Below, in pieces: positions 34,276 through 49,268 of a DNA stretch of 64,000 nucleotides. Where the stretch lies: NCBI GenBank assembly GCA_028532985.1, contig JANCIK010000006.1, forward strand, positions 3,410,001 through 3,474,000, in the 5' to 3' direction. The notes under the pieces are model-generated. The model was not told where the DNA came from, did no database searches, and saw nothing but the letters and a program-made list of their open reading frames with translations. A program made the position numbers and the translations under genes. This DNA is from Stropharia rugosoannulata (lineage: Eukaryota; Basidiomycota; Agaricomycetes; Agaricales; Strophariaceae). Positions within the stretch are counted from its first letter, which is position 1. The number at the start of each line of letters is the position of its first letter.

Positions 34276-34669
34276 ACTTGTTATCGTCTGCGATTGGCAC
34301 GCCTCTGGTTACTGGTATGTTCTTATCACACGTTACTGGTCGTTGATACTTTTTCAGTTATTCCGGATGTGTATAATATATTTTATGGAAGTAAACTTAT
34401 TCCACCACTGCTAATCGTATCATCCTGGTCGACGACGAAGATCTATATATCCAAGTATCAACCTTGTCATAATCAATAAACGTGCATCTTTATGTTGACT
34501 ATAACGGGATAAGAATCAACGGAATGGAACAACGTCAAGATAACGTGCTCCTCGTCCACAAATAGAAGACCCATGTTTTCTTGGTCATAAAGTACTCGGG
34601 TTACCGCCTAAGCACTTTTAAGCCTGCGATATATCAAAATGGCATAACCCTTTGCGTTTTGCTTCTGCC
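34276..34669. other. Intergenic
   Basis: No gene. The AATAAA near 34477 may serve 3' end formation of the preceding gene. Confidence 0.45.
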
Positions 34670-36192
34670 ATGCCTGTCGTACAGCCCGGATCGAAGGTCT
34701 TCGTAACTGGCTCCAGCGGGTATGTAGGAATGTGGGTAGTCCGTACCCTGCTCGAAGACGGCTACATCGTGCGCGGAGCAGTGCGCACAGAAGGGAAGGG
34801 AAACAGGATGCTGGAACATTTTAAGTCCTACGGGAGCGACAAGTTTGAATTTGTCGTCGTTCCAGAGATGGTTAAGGTAGATGATCTTTATTAATCTTAT
34901 GCAGACATCAATAATAATTTGAAATAGGAGGGCGCGTTTGATGAAGCCGCGAAGGGTGTTGACGCTTTCATACATGTGGCTTCGCCTGCACATTTCCCTG
35001 TCGATGGTGGAGATCCTGACGGTGAAAAGAGAAATGTCCTTGGCCTCATGTTTGCAGTGCAATTAATTGGTTACACTTGCAGCCTACATCGTGCCAGCTA
35101 TGCAAGGAACTCTAGGAGCTCTGCAGAGTGCTGCAAAAGCTGGGTTCGTCAATGTTTATGCCTCCTACTTTATTCATGCCCTCATGTCTCCTTATATCCA
35201 CTGGTTTTAGGCCGCAGCTAAAGCGATTCGTCTTGACATCATCGGTGAGCGCGGTGCTCACGCCGCCTTCTAAGCCATGGAAGCAGAGAACATTCGATGA
35301 GAGCGACTGGGGAGATGAGTCGGTCAGAATAGTCGGAGAGCTAGGGAAAAAGTCAAAAGGCACAGATGCGTACAACGCGTCAAAGACATTAGCTGAACAA
35401 GGTGAATTTCACGAGACATCGTTATTGAACGCTATACTCATCTTTAACAAGTTGCGACTGAATTTTACAGAGATCATAAAGGTGAGCTTTCCTGGGACTA
35501 CGTCGCTTTGTGCCCTGCACTTGTAAGTCCCCTGCATTATGTGGCTCATATCATGAAACTGATAATACTGACTTGTATGCTATGATTCAGGGATTGGGGG
35601 TAAGCATAATGTCGAAATGTATAGTCATTGCAACTCGATTGACACTATGGCAGCGACCGCTCGTTGAGGCGACAACGGTGGCTGAATTGAACACCTCACT
35701 GGCTGTTTGGTATCATCTAGTGTTCAGTAATCAATCAGACGAGTTCCTCAAAATGTCATACTCAATTGTGCACATCGAAGACATTGCGAAGGCGCACTCT
35801 CTTTCCCTAAGGAAAGAGGGCGTCTCCGGGGAAAGAATGATTATATCTTCAGGTAAGACTTTATCCTTCGGTGATATGATTGGCGTTGTTTTTCATCTAA
35901 AAAACAACAGGCCAGTTAACCTGGCAACATACGCGTAAGCCTTTCATATGTTACTAGCAGATCAGAATCTCAGAGCCACTTTCCAACAGGAGACATCATC
36001 GATTCCATTGATCAAAAATACTACGCTTCTGGGAAATTACCTCGCGGAAATCCTGACTTGGACAGGACCGTAACATCTATTTTCAAAAATGATAAAAGCA
36101 AAGAGTTACTGGGTATCACATATAAAGACGCAAGACATATTATTGCCGATGTGTTAGCCGTGCTCAATGAACATGGATTGCTCAAGTACTAG
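34670..36192 (+). CDS. Extended-SDR NAD(P)-dependent reductase (dihydroflavonol reductase/aldehyde reductase type)
   Basis: Nine exons, 34670-34876, 34928-35021, 35083-35143, 35211-35401, 35452-35522, 35591-35599 (9-nt microexon encoding Gly-Leu-Gly), 35654-35852, 35911-35934 and 35990-36192, give 352 residues. The Rossmann motif VFVTGSSGYVG (about residues 9-19) binds the cofactor, and VLTSSVSAV provides the Ser. The catalytic YxxxK is YNASK (in GTDAYNASKTLAEQ). The later blocks VAELNTSLAVWYHL, VHIEDIAKAHSLSL and ERMIISSG match this subfamily. The likely activity is carbonyl reduction of an aldehyde or ketone; the substrate is unknown. The ATG at 34670 follows two weaker upstream in-frame codons. 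All phases agree, so the gene looks intact. Confidence 0.88.
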
Positions 36193-37318
36193 TACTAGTG
36201 GTAATTAAAAGTCGTTGTACTCCTAACATGATATTTGCTCATAGCTCTTAGGCATGTAAAAGTACCACGAGAAAGAACTAGGAAATACGAATAAGAGGTA
36301 AGGGAGCAAAAATTATTTGGTATAGCTTGCGTAGTCCCCTTCATGTTGGAACAGGTGGATGTCGGAATATTCCGATGACTTCCGCCTATTTTGGTCGTGA
36401 CTCCACACGTCTTTCAAAGCCTCGGCGGATCATCCAACTTCTACCTTCCGTTAACCAGATCCATGCCTCTGAGTCCTAGTGCTATTACCTTTGCGGAAAC
36501 CGCTCTTGAACTTCGAACTAATGATATATGCATCGCCTGTGTTGGTTATTCCTGTTACTTGTGATACACAACATGTGTCGTTTGTGTGCAATAACTGAAA
36601 CAACCGCCACGAGTAACCCATCGTCGAACTTATGCTTTAGCTCATGTCGAAGAAGATACGGCCTATTACATCGGAACAACCACTTATCTTAGCAATCCAC
36701 AGTTTACGGGCACCAGAAAAACGGTTCGTTGCTTTCTGTCTGCCGAAAAATGCCTAGTAATCACATTGATATGCGGTCCCAGGTATTATTATGACGCTTC
36801 GTGGCCCAAGTAAAGCTGACCGACAGGTGGATTACCTATGAGGCGTAGCGGTGGTTAGAAGAAGCTGTCAGTATTAATGGACGCACCCGGAACCTGTCAG
36901 TAGTACGATTTGCTCGGGGCACAAGGTTACGTGCGGATGGAAGCCTATGGAAGTTCATGCTACTTGTTAGACTCTGGACACGAGGAAATTCATGGAGATT
37001 CTCATCCGCGTTCATGAAGCCTTGGGGATCCGGAGTTCAGGTATTTTGGAATCTACACGTCTGATACGTGGAGCCGGGGATGCTGCTTGCGGCTATTTAA
37101 ATAATGGAACCAGCAAAATCTTGAATGCCCACCTGTAGGTACTGTTCATCACTTCTGTTGGTTCTGCTAAACTTGGTGCTACTTGGGTGCTGCTTCACTC
37201 CTTCTGGTACTGTTCATCATTTCGAGCGGTGCCAGTGTCCGTCATCTCAGTTGGTACTATTTTCACTATCATAAAGAGCTCACGATTTGTCACTTGGTGA
37301 GAACCTGCTGAACGTTTA
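36193..37318. other. Intergenic, upstream of desaturase
   Basis: 1.1 kb with no gene found on either strand. Confidence 0.5.
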
Positions 37319-39334
37319 ATGGGTCGACTCGGAGGACAAGTCGAGGAAGTGAAGAACTTTGGTTCCCTCGGTACAATGCTCTTCCCAGTATATTCACTAC
37401 CTATGAAAGCATACTTCAAGAATGGGCCTGAGTATGAAGCAAGGTGAGTGTGTTTGAAGGTAGTTCATGACGGGTTTGTGATGCTAATATGCAGTTTCCC
37501 CTACTCGCCAAGGCTTAGAACGCCCTTTTCTCCTCCAACAATCACTTTGAAGGAAGTCCATGACGCAGTACCGAAACACCTTCTACAAAGTTAGTGTCCC
37601 GCATAGACATAACCATGTTGTAATCAAATTTTAAACCTATGAAGTCTAGAAAACCAAGCAAAAGCAGCCTTATATATCGGCAGGGATGTCCTCTTCACGC
37701 TATTCCTGTACGAGCTTGCAACCGGTATCGGCCCCTGTGTGGATGGGGACTTCTGGGGCTATGTTAGAGGCAGATGGGCGAAGAAAATCGTGAAATCGGC
37801 ATTGTGGATGGCATACTGGTGGGTCCAGGGACTGGTTAATGCTGGTATTTTTTGTCTCGGTAAGAGAGAAATGGTGCTGCGCTGATGTGGTATTCCTAAC
37901 CCCTCGATGATAAGGCCATGATGCGGGGCATGGTTCGCTTTTCGAAAACAAAATAATCAATAATCTCGTTGGCTTCTTGCTGCATACGGTGCGAGTGCCT
38001 CTTCATTAGTTGTGCATGCTATGAAGCTCAACGTTCAACTCCACTATGTAGTGGCTCTTTATCCCTTATTTTTCTTGGCGTGCAACTCACCACGCACATC
38101 ATGCAAGTACAGAGTTCTCGGACAAAAATACGTTCGTTTATTTTATTTTGATAGAAAGCTACTGGCTCTATGGAGCGCGACGAGAACTACGTGCCATACA
38201 CTCGTAGCCGATACAACCTTCCGGATGCGCAGTATGCAAAGAAGACCGATTACGATGAACTTTTTGAAGAGACCCCGGTGTATACTGTATACAGGCTCTT
38301 CATAATGCAGGCTTTGTGAGTGATCTTGCTCGTGGTTCTGTAAGCGTGGCTGAAGTCGTTTTAGTGGGTGGTGGTTATATCTAACGTTGGGCAATTTATA
38401 TTTGCTTGAAAGATATCACTGATCATCAGCGATGAGCAGGACCAATATCATGGGGTCGCCTTCCCACCCGCCGGGAGCTAATCATTTCAATCCTAACTCC
38501 ACCCTCTTCAAGCAAAATCATCGTGCCTCTATTGTCTTGTCGGACCTGGCTCTGGTTTTTATGTCTTCATGGGTCTACTACATGGGTTACCACTATTTCT
38601 TGTGGCACTACATTGTTCCATGGATCGTGAGTACAAATTTCTGTGGACGATCGAATTTTAGTTTTGACTTACCATTATATTTTAAGCTCGTTAATCATTG
38701 GTATATTATTTTCATCCTCGTAGTTGAGTGTTACTAACTCTGTCCCCAGGATCGTTATGTTCACTTTCTTGCACCATTCTGATCCGACGATTCCCCATTA
38801 CCGGAAGGGGGCATGGTCCTTTGTGCGCGGAGCGGCAGCTACAATTGACAGGCCACTTCTAGGTTGGATGGGCCGTTTCTTTTTCCATAACATAAGTCAC
38901 GATCACGTCGCACACCGTACGCTAACACCTATCGTTTGTTAAGCTTTACTGATTTTATTTTTATTTCAAAAAAATAGACTTCTTCCTCCGTGCTCCTTTT
39001 TGTGAGGTCTACTTCTGTTCATAGACTATATATCTAACCGGTAGATGCAGGGAATGGACCAGAAATTACCAAAGCTATCCGATCGGTACTTGGCGATTCG
39101 TACAACTATGACTCGACTGTACGTTTCTGACATTTCCGCTAAGACAACCTAACAATAATGCGATTACAGCCAACATTTTATGCTCTTTACCGATCTTTTA
39201 CGGAGTGCATTTTTGTGGAAGATGAAGGAGATATCGTGTTTTATAGAAATAGGCATGGAGTCGCACAGCGTAAATTATCTCGAGCCCCGACTTTTGATGG
39301 CGAAACGGTTGATAGCGATGTTGAGTTTCGGTAG
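37319..39334 (+). CDS. Delta-12 fatty acid desaturase (FAD2 family)
   Basis: Thirteen exons, 37319-37443, 37495-37589, 37650-37859, 37915-37988, 38052-38102, 38155-38315, 38365-38385, 38440-38626, 38687-38700, 38750-38916, 38978-39001, 39051-39118 and 39170-39334, give 453 residues. All three histidine boxes are present: HDAGH (about 145-149), HHAHH (about 181-185) and HVAHH (about 365-369). Flanks are typical of the family (ATGSMERDENYVPYTR, FTFLHHSDPTIPHY, DRPLLGWMGRFF, YALYRSFTECIFVEDEGDIV). It is a membrane di-iron enzyme of the ER making linoleic from oleic acid. The intron after exon 5 starts with GC (GCAAGT); the HHAHH-KATGS junction requires it. The acceptor of exon 12 is taken at 39050 rather than 39044 because it restores the family spacing. 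Confidence 0.92.
38103..38154 (+). other. GC-AG intron in the desaturase gene
   Basis: Donor GCAAGT directly after the codons for the second histidine box (HHAHH), acceptor GATAG; 52 bp. No GT donor nearby keeps the frame. Confidence 0.85.
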
Positions 39335-39862
39335 ATACTTCAATACTTGATAGCTATTACAGTTATTACCAGAGTTCCAATATTCATCTAATTTGACAGA
39401 GTTTCAACTGACATTGCTTACCATGCTTTCTTTTAAGTCGACTATCATTCAATATAGTATACTTAAAAGTTAAGGTTCAAGTGCCGCTAACATGCTCCCT
39501 GGGCAATTTTGCTTGATCAGAAACCTTACAATTAAGCACTATGAAACACTTATTCTGGGGACACTACAGCTTAAGTTTTTTTAATAAATGTAAAATCACT
39601 TTGGTATATTTCTGAGTCTAGAACGACCGTATGCTTAGTACGTTCGTGGCTCACCCAAACAATTCACCCAAACAATACACAAACAACTTACACATCACGC
39701 CCCGGTTATTTTGAAGGCAACCTGGGCATTCAATGGGCATTTCTTCGAGATTCCTTGTTCTGTGTGGTTTATGCTCCCCTTGCTCCATTGATTAGTTTCA
39801 CAGGACTTACTAATACTATCTGTACAAACGTCTTCTTTGATTTTCGGTTACGATCCTTTCCC
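39335..39862. other. Intergenic
   Basis: No gene is seen. A short AATTCACCCAAACAAT-like repetition occurs around 39650-39677. Confidence 0.45.
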
Positions 39863-41778
39863 ATGGCGTCCATTGATAGCGATACAGATGATAGGATGGC
39901 TGAGACAGATAGCTTGCATAAGAGCTCGGCAGGAACAAAAGACACTGCGAGTAGGTTCAGGCTACTGATTATTGGGAAGAGCGGTTGCGGGAAGACAACA
40001 ATATTGAGTAAGGTGTGTTCTACACGTATATGCCAATACATAGCTTGTCTTATGGCAGTTTAGGTGTGCGGGGAAGAGGTGGTAAGGGCGTCCATCGCAT
40101 AACTTGACTATATGACATGCACTACTTACTGGCGCTCAGGCGGACAAGCCCAGTACAACAGTGAGATACTTGACTGCGGATATTTACATTAGTAACCTTA
40201 ATATCTTTTTTTCAAGAGAGGAACGCACAATATCGAGCGTGAGATGCAGTTCAAGAATAATGCACAGTTTATTGTACACGACTCCGAGGGCTTTGAGGCT
40301 GGACAGGATGATGAATTCAAGGTTGTCACTAACTTCATTAACTCGCGTGGTCGTACAAAGCCACTAAACGAGCGGCTGCATGCAATATGGCAAGCCCATG
40401 TGCTTGTATAAAATCCCTAATTTATGCTGAGAACAAGGAGACAGGTACTGCCTCACGACAAGCTCGCGCCCAATTCAACAAGCAGAGGAGACGTTCTTCT
40501 CTGAAAAACATGACGGTCAGTCTGCTGAACTTTACTTTGATTGTCAAATTAATCTATCATAATTTGCCGTGATTTAGTGCCCGTAGTTGCGATATTTACG
40601 AAATTCGACCTGTTTATAGAGACCCAATTGCAAGACCTGATGGAGGCAGAAGCTGACGACGATCTCGATGAAGAGAAAGAGAGCCAGCTTGAACAACAGG
40701 CGAAAACAATTGCTCTGCAAAAGTTTGAGGATCACTTTAAAGGAGCTCTCCTTGCAAGACGCCACCCTCCCCAAGCAGTGGTCGCTTTATCAGATGGTGT
40801 GCCGCGTTCTATTCCTTGTATCATCTAAAGAAAGTTTCTGAGGCTGATTGGCCCAGTGCATAGTTCAACTCTATCAGACCCCCGGCTGGGGGAGTTAATT
40901 AGAGCCACGTCAAACGCTCTAAGACTAGATAGTAAAGACGGCAGCACCGACGAACAAAAGGAAGCTCTTCACCTTGCTGCGCTGTTTGCTGCTGCACAAC
41001 AAGCAGATCTCCTTCACAAGTATGAGTGGTCTATTAGGTATGTATATGTGTATGTATGCATATTGCACTTCTGGTACTCATCCTATACGGTTACGCATGT
41101 AGGCAAGGCACACCTTGTATGTGGGATGATAAATAATTTCGCTGTTAATTGATTGCCATTCTAGATATCCTAACGGAAGCAAACGCGAGGGAAAGTGCGG
41201 ATAAATGGCGCTGCGAACTTATAGAACAATGGAGTCAGAAATGGCACGAAGATCCACAGGTGGTAGGTTTCATTTATTTGGAGAGGCTGATAAACGTTAA
41301 TTTTTGGGGGGGAAAAAGCTGCTAGCTGCGTTTGCCGAACACCTTGAGGGTCATCCGGAAATTTTGGGAACCCAAACAACACCGTCTTACCGCCTGGGAA
41401 AGGAATTATCAAGCAAGGAGATAGAGGCATATCGATGTCTTCAATTGGCAGCTCGTAAGTAATCGGCTCCTTGAATGCAAATAAGCTCGGACTGGACCGC
41501 TCATTGTTTACGTTGATGTAGACTTAACTACCATCATGGCTCAAATTTACCTTCTAACAATTGAAGACGATCCCGGCATGTTAACCATTGTTCGAAGGTA
41601 CACCAACACGACCGCTTTCAAGTACATTCAAGACCATATTCTCGATGTCGATATCTGGGAAGTTTTTGAAGAAGATGATGATGATGAAAGGAAAGGATTC
41701 AGGCTCTTTAGATACCTCATACGTGAGCCCGTAGGAAAGATTATTGACGCGGCAGTGCGTACACTTATGCAAGCGTAG
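39863..41778 (+). CDS. P-loop GTPase-like protein (mushroom-specific G-domain family)
   Basis: Eleven exons, 39863-40012, 40064-40081, 40140-40160, 40217-40389, 40445-40515, 40578-40796, 40857-41037, 41103-41116, 41165-41262, 41319-41454 and 41522-41778, give 445 residues. G1 is GKSGCGKTT (about 36-44), G2-like Thr is in PSTTRGTHNIE, G3 is HDSEGFEAG and G4 is FTKFD, so guanine-nucleotide binding is well supported. The WYC...SRP block after G3 is characteristic of a large Agaricomycete family of unknown role. The C-terminal half is helical. The intron at 40390-40444 starts with GC. The 14-nt exon at 41103-41116 is the least certain element; it is chosen because it alone repairs the phase between its neighbours. 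Confidence 0.85.
40390..40444 (+). other. GC-AG intron in the GTPase gene
   Basis: Donor GCAAGC after AATATG, acceptor GACAG; 55 bp. Removing it restores the conserved AIWYC junction; no GT donor lies nearby. Confidence 0.75.
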
Positions 41779-42944
41779 ACAGAGTACAGTGTGTGTTGAT
41801 TGTACCACTATCTTGCGTCAGTACCTTTATGTAAATTGGATATAAAGCAAATATTATCGTTCGATTTAAACTCACCGTTTACCACGCTTGCACCACATTC
41901 TTGAAAGACTTGGTTTAAAATTGATTATAGCGACATATATCTACCAAAGTTGATCAAATACAAGCTATGACGTCGATTTTTTGTCTGATTGCATTTACCT
42001 GTATATACACGAGCGTAGCATGTCTCGTTCACAGAGCAAGGGAGTTAGCGCACTGCCTCACCAACGTGTTTGTATATCTTCCATACATTGTTGGCTCATG
42101 TTCACTATTTGGACACAAATTGCAGTTAACTTGTTAGTATTAGTACGAGTAAGCCGGTAGTGTGACGGACCGCCTGTCGTCGTCACAATCTCCAGTATAT
42201 CTTATCTTATCCTTGTCTTATCCCTAGATATTTCTTATCCTTTTATCTACTCATCCTATCTCATTTATTTACAGTATAAACATTCCTGTAGAGTATATAA
42301 AGGGGCTCTACCTACAATGTAGACCCCAGTCTTGAATACCACAGCATTAATCCGTCTGTTGGTTTTGAGGCTCACTCGTGTGCCGGGACTCGTCACAGGT
42401 AGGCCGGTGATGGCTTCGGGCCGACATGTAAATTCTGTCTTCGAATCTTGAATAATTGAATTCCCGCGGGTCCGGAGTTCGTCGGAGTGCAAACTGTGGG
42501 CCCGGCTTGTTACGAGTCCATGTCTGAAATGTACCTTAGTCTCATACTTGCCTCTTGCATTCAGGAAAGCTCAGATCCAGACCTCAGAAAACTTAACAAG
42601 TTATAACAAAACACATTCAAATGATTTTCGCTACATATGGAGGGGAAAGGAATGTCATCGTGGAGTCTCGTCCACTTGCGTCAAGTTGCTAGCGGTGCAA
42701 GAGCGGGTAATCACAAGGTAGCTCCAATATACTCTATGGCAAAATTTGTATGACTAACCGCCTACTACTGTAGCTCCATGCCTATAGGGCTGGGGTGTTT
42801 GCGCTCTTGCTCCGACTTGATGTTCTGGTTGGACACTGAGTAATATACCTAAAAGGGTATGTCCGACTCAAAATGACTTTGCCTGAGAGATTGAACGGGT
42901 GATTTGATGATGGTGGGCTACAGGGTCCCTTCTCAACATCTACA
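41779..42944. other. Intergenic
   Basis: 1.2 kb with a pyrimidine-rich TTATC-repeat tract at about 42197-42250. No gene is accepted. Confidence 0.5.
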
Positions 42945-45728
42945 ATGTCAGTGGCCTCTTCGCAGGAATCGCGCGAGCGCCGCCATGATCCTTCCAAGAA
43001 CCCGCAACCACTTCAGCCCATAAGAACGTCATCATCTGTGAAGACTGTATCTTTTGCGCAACAGCAACTAGGGGCATCAGTCACCGATGGTATGCGCAAG
43101 GCATATGCGGAGTGCGAGGCAGCAGTGAAACGAATCGCTGCACAGTGCAGGGCAAAGAATCGGAAATATCGGTACGCGTCTCCAAAAGGGTTCAATCAGC
43201 TTCCAATTCCCATAAAGCGACATAGACTTCGATCTGGAGAACGACACTCAGCGATGCCTGCACAATCTCAGCGATGACAGCATTTTCGTTGCAGCTGATG
43301 TACGCCGTGTCGCGGATATCTTCGAAGACCCTGTATTCTACAGCGGAACTCCAAAGTCTGCCGAGGTTGTTCAGGGAGCTGTGGAGGACTGCTACCTCGT
43401 ATCAGCACTATCGGCGATAACCTCTGTTGACCGGTTGGTCAAGAATCTTTGTGTTGCAGTAAGACACCGTTTTATATGATAGCACGCAACTCATTGAATT
43501 GTATCCAGCGCGATGAACACGTCGGAGTCTACGGATTTTTGTTTTACAGGGACTGTTACTGGGTACCCGTTATTATCGATGAGTACGGTGCCTTTCACGC
43601 GCATACAGTCGAACATATGTCTGACTACATCCGGCAGCCTTCTGTTCACTCGTGTACCCAAATGGGAGCAGCTCTCGACAAATGAGAAAGAGCTGTACCA
43701 TTTTGAAAAAGACAAGTATAACAAGCAAGCGCGCAAGGGCTCTGATTCGCTCTGTTTTGCCCGCCCTTCGACAGACGGCGAGACATGGGTGCCCCTTGTA
43801 GAGAAGGCATATGCTAAACTACACGGAGACTACGCGTCTGTTATGTATGGACGGACATGTGATGCAATAGAGGATATGACTGGGTAAGATATCTTGCACA
43901 CATTCAAACTCTTGCCTCTTAACCCAGCTAACCAGGGGTGTGTCGGTTCTCTTGCTAACTAAAGCGAGTAGCTCTCTTCTTAGTAGTCTGTCTTATACTG
44001 AACTCAGCCAAAGGACATCCTTGACCCCGATAAATTTTGGACTGATGAACTTTCAAAAGCAAACGAAGATCGTCTTTTCGGATGCTGGTTCAAATCCCTG
44101 GATGGTACTCGAAGTGGTGTAAAGAATGCGAATGTAGATGGTCTTGTTGGTAACCTTTCTCATTCAATTGTGCGGGCTATCGAGGTTCGAGGCAAGCGTT
44201 TCGTCGTAATGCGCGATCCTTGGGGCGACGCAAGCTGGACAGGCCCTTGGGCAAATGGCTCGAAGGAGTGGACTGCTGAATGGTTGGCTGTTTTACCCGA
44301 GCTTCAACACTCGTTCAGCGGGAATGGCCAGTTTGTTATGGAGTGTGCGTCTTATTTCCTTGCCTGTGGTCTGTATAGTACTGAAATGTTTCAGACAAGG
44401 ACTTCCTCAACGTTTGGCAAGAAATTCAAAGAACTCTGATATTCGATGATACATGGGTTATGTCGTCGCAATGGCTCCATGTATCTCTTCCATTCCCTTC
44501 AGTATCTGCCATGTCCTTTGGAGATATTAGCTGTAGGTTCTCTGAAACCTGTGAATGTGCTTGAAACCAACCTTTTACCTTACCAGTCACATTCTCTCTT
44601 CCGACCAGATCACGCACTGTCATTGTTTTCTGCCAATACAATACTCGCTATTTCAAAGATATCAAAGGACCATGCTTGTGGAACCTCAGTTTCATACTAG
44701 CGAAGGAGGGAGAAACAGTGCCACTGGTCGAATCCTCGTATTCATTTTTCTTTACCAGAAGTGTTACAATGGAGGAGGACCTGGATGGCGGGAATTATAT
44801 CATCTTAGTATGTGCAACAATTACAGTTTGTCGACGATACTCACTCCCTATTAATTGACAGGGTAGACTTGACCCAAACGCTGTGCGGGATAAGGTGAGC
44901 CTTGTATAACCGTGAGGGTATGCGTGACTTATCACGCACGATTAGGACTACTTTAAACAAGGTCTGAATAGCGGCTGGAACAGAAGAAAACTTGCTCGTA
45001 TCATGACGGAACGAGCAAAGGGCCAGTCTATTGCATCTAGTATGTATAATCTCAGAATTATCCCATGATATCAGCTCATCTGGACTGTTACAGACTACAA
45101 GCCGGGGTGAGGTATCTTACAAACTGTAGAAAGTACTTTTTGTGACCTAACTGTCGACCTTTTATGTAGTCCTGAGCTTCTGCCTGTTCCTCCAGAGGTC
45201 GTTCTTCGAGGTGAACGCGTCAAGAATGACAAGGCTGCTGTAGAAGCCCTCAAAAAACACGGGGGATACATCAAGCCAGGTGAAAGTGTCACAATCGAGA
45301 CCACTACTAGCACTACCCAGGTCATCTCGAAGACCAGCCATACCAAGGACGATCCCATGCACCGGTATGCTCGTCCAACTCACCACATAAGTGCGGAACG
45401 AAATCCCGGTTATGGACATCACTTTTCATCCAATAACCATGCTCCGGCAGAACCCGGCTGGTCAGCCCTTCCGCTCGCCTCTCCCCAACAATCCCGTCCC
45501 CAATCCCCAGTGTTTGGACAAGGTATGCCGCTGCCACCGCCGCTCGATCTTCCGCGCCCGCAGACTCCCCCGGCTTTCCCCCTTCCACCTGATGTTCTGG
45601 AAGACGACAATTCGATCGTGGTCGGCTTGAAGGTCTATACGAAGCAGACAGCTCCCACAGTTATCACTGGCAGGCTCAGAGAACATATGGCAGGGACCGC
45701 GCAGCAGGCGCGCATGCGGTATACATGA
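42945..45728 (+). CDS. Calpain-like cysteine protease
   Basis: Twelve exons, 42945-43171, 43218-43458, 43509-43582, 43638-43883, 43936-43945, 44008-44344, 44395-44532, 44587-44807, 44862-44894, 44946-45039, 45094-45106 and 45170-45728, give 730 residues. The domain start is FEDPVFYSGTPKSAEVVQGA. The nucleophile is Cys134 in EDCYLVSALSAI, where calpains usually have GDCWFLSAL. The catalytic His is His318 (GNLSHSIVRAIEV). The third residue, normally Asn in RNPWG, is Asp336 (MRDPWG). A C2-like beta region (FTFSLPTRSRTVIVF...) and a Pro-rich tail follow. The 10-nt exon 43936-43945 uses a poor GTTCTC donor; it is required for phase. Activity is uncertain because of the Asn to Asp change. Confidence 0.88.
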
Positions 45729-45979
45729 TTCTAGCTTGCTGCGTGCCCCTGGATACTTATTCTGGGCGTGTAACTTGCCCTTAAAAAATACAGACATTTT
45801 ATCTCCCCTTGACGGATCTGAGGACTGTTTATTCTAAGACCATTCTGTGTCATTAGCAGAAACATACCCGTCAACGCGGGCCGTCATGTTGCGTAGACCG
45901 ATTGTGGCTACATTAACTCTTCTGTGCGTTATATATAACAAGCGTTATACGCAGGTTCTACCACACCTATACGGCCACG
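45729..45979. promoter_or_regulatory. Esterase promoter with TATA box
   Basis: TATATAA at 45932-45938, 42-48 bp upstream of the carboxylesterase ATG. Confidence 0.55.
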
Positions 45980-48213
<2,234 letters not shown>

Positions 48214-48440
48214 CATTTTTACAAGCTAACTCCGAGTTCTTCCATCGATAGAGACATCAGTCAGTTCCATACCTTTAAGTTTTTTCGCGCGTCATTTTAC
48301 ATTCGACATGCATGTATTCTACGCTGTTCTATGTCTATCTATTTATACGCAGCCCTCCGATGAGAATGGGCATTTTCCCTGTTATATCCGTTTCTTCGAT
48401 GTCTATTTTGATCAAGATGTTACTGATAACAGAATCTGTC

Positions 48441-49268
48441 TCATGGCCAATATACGTACCTCTGATCAAATGAAGCAGAAGTAGATGGGCAATCCATAAG
48501 GTTATATTCATTATAGGAGGAAGACAAAGACGTACATAATACAGGTTCCCACAAACTATACCTATATTACAGATGAAATGAGTCGAATGATCTAAGTGTA
48601 CAGCTAACCGGCAAGGGCGTACAAATTGGCCGACCTTGCGGGTCATTTACCCAAGAAGACATGTCGGTTGTTCGACAAATGAAGCATGCTTCGTTACGTT
48701 GGCTTTGACCGGCTGAGCGACTTAGACCGTTGGACTGTCTACGCGCTCCCGGCGAAGCAGGGGAAGTCGTAGCATCTCGTGGCGATCCTGATGTGCTATG
48801 CCGTGGCCGAGACGAGGATGAGATTATAAACTCCCCCTCAGAATATTCCGAGTTATCCTCCTCGCCTGAAGATTCGTTGTATTCGTTGTAGTAATCGTCA
48901 GACGAATTTCTGTTGATGGAATTCGGACTTCCACTGCTCGAAGCCGATGTTAATCCGGGGGAGCGCCCTTGCTGAGAAGAAGATCCCGCGTAAGAATAAT
49001 TATTGGTCGCTAAAGATTCGTCAGGAAAGGGCTCTGTTTCGCTACCATTGACTGCGTCGAATTGCTGCTGTACACGGATTCTGCGCAACCAGAGATGCAA
49101 GCGATCACTCCTGTTCGTGTTCTCCTGGGACCTAACAGGGGTACTGCAGGATTTGCAATCATGGCATATAAGGATGCCATAGCTTATTGAAAGAGTGAGC
49201 CATGTTACTTGCCTCCCATTCGAGCTGGCCTCGACAGAGGAGTCTCTTGCACTCGCTGGCCGATTCAT
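48441..49268 (-). CDS. GATA-type zinc finger protein
   Basis: Three exons on the minus strand, 49268-48623, 48561-48536 and 48461-48441, give 230 residues. A Ser-rich acidic region (DDYYNEYNESSGEEDNSEY) is followed by a basic linker and one GATA finger. CFIC starts the finger, a 17-residue loop (with TTDMSSW and GRPI) follows, and the second Cys pair is split by a 61-bp intron so that splicing creates CIVCGNLYY. The protein ends 6 residues later, without the usual basic tail. A 69-bp in-frame segment near 49140-49208 is bounded by GCAAGT and AG and might be a retained or spliced GC-AG intron. Nuclear DNA binding is expected; the target is unknown. Confidence 0.7.
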
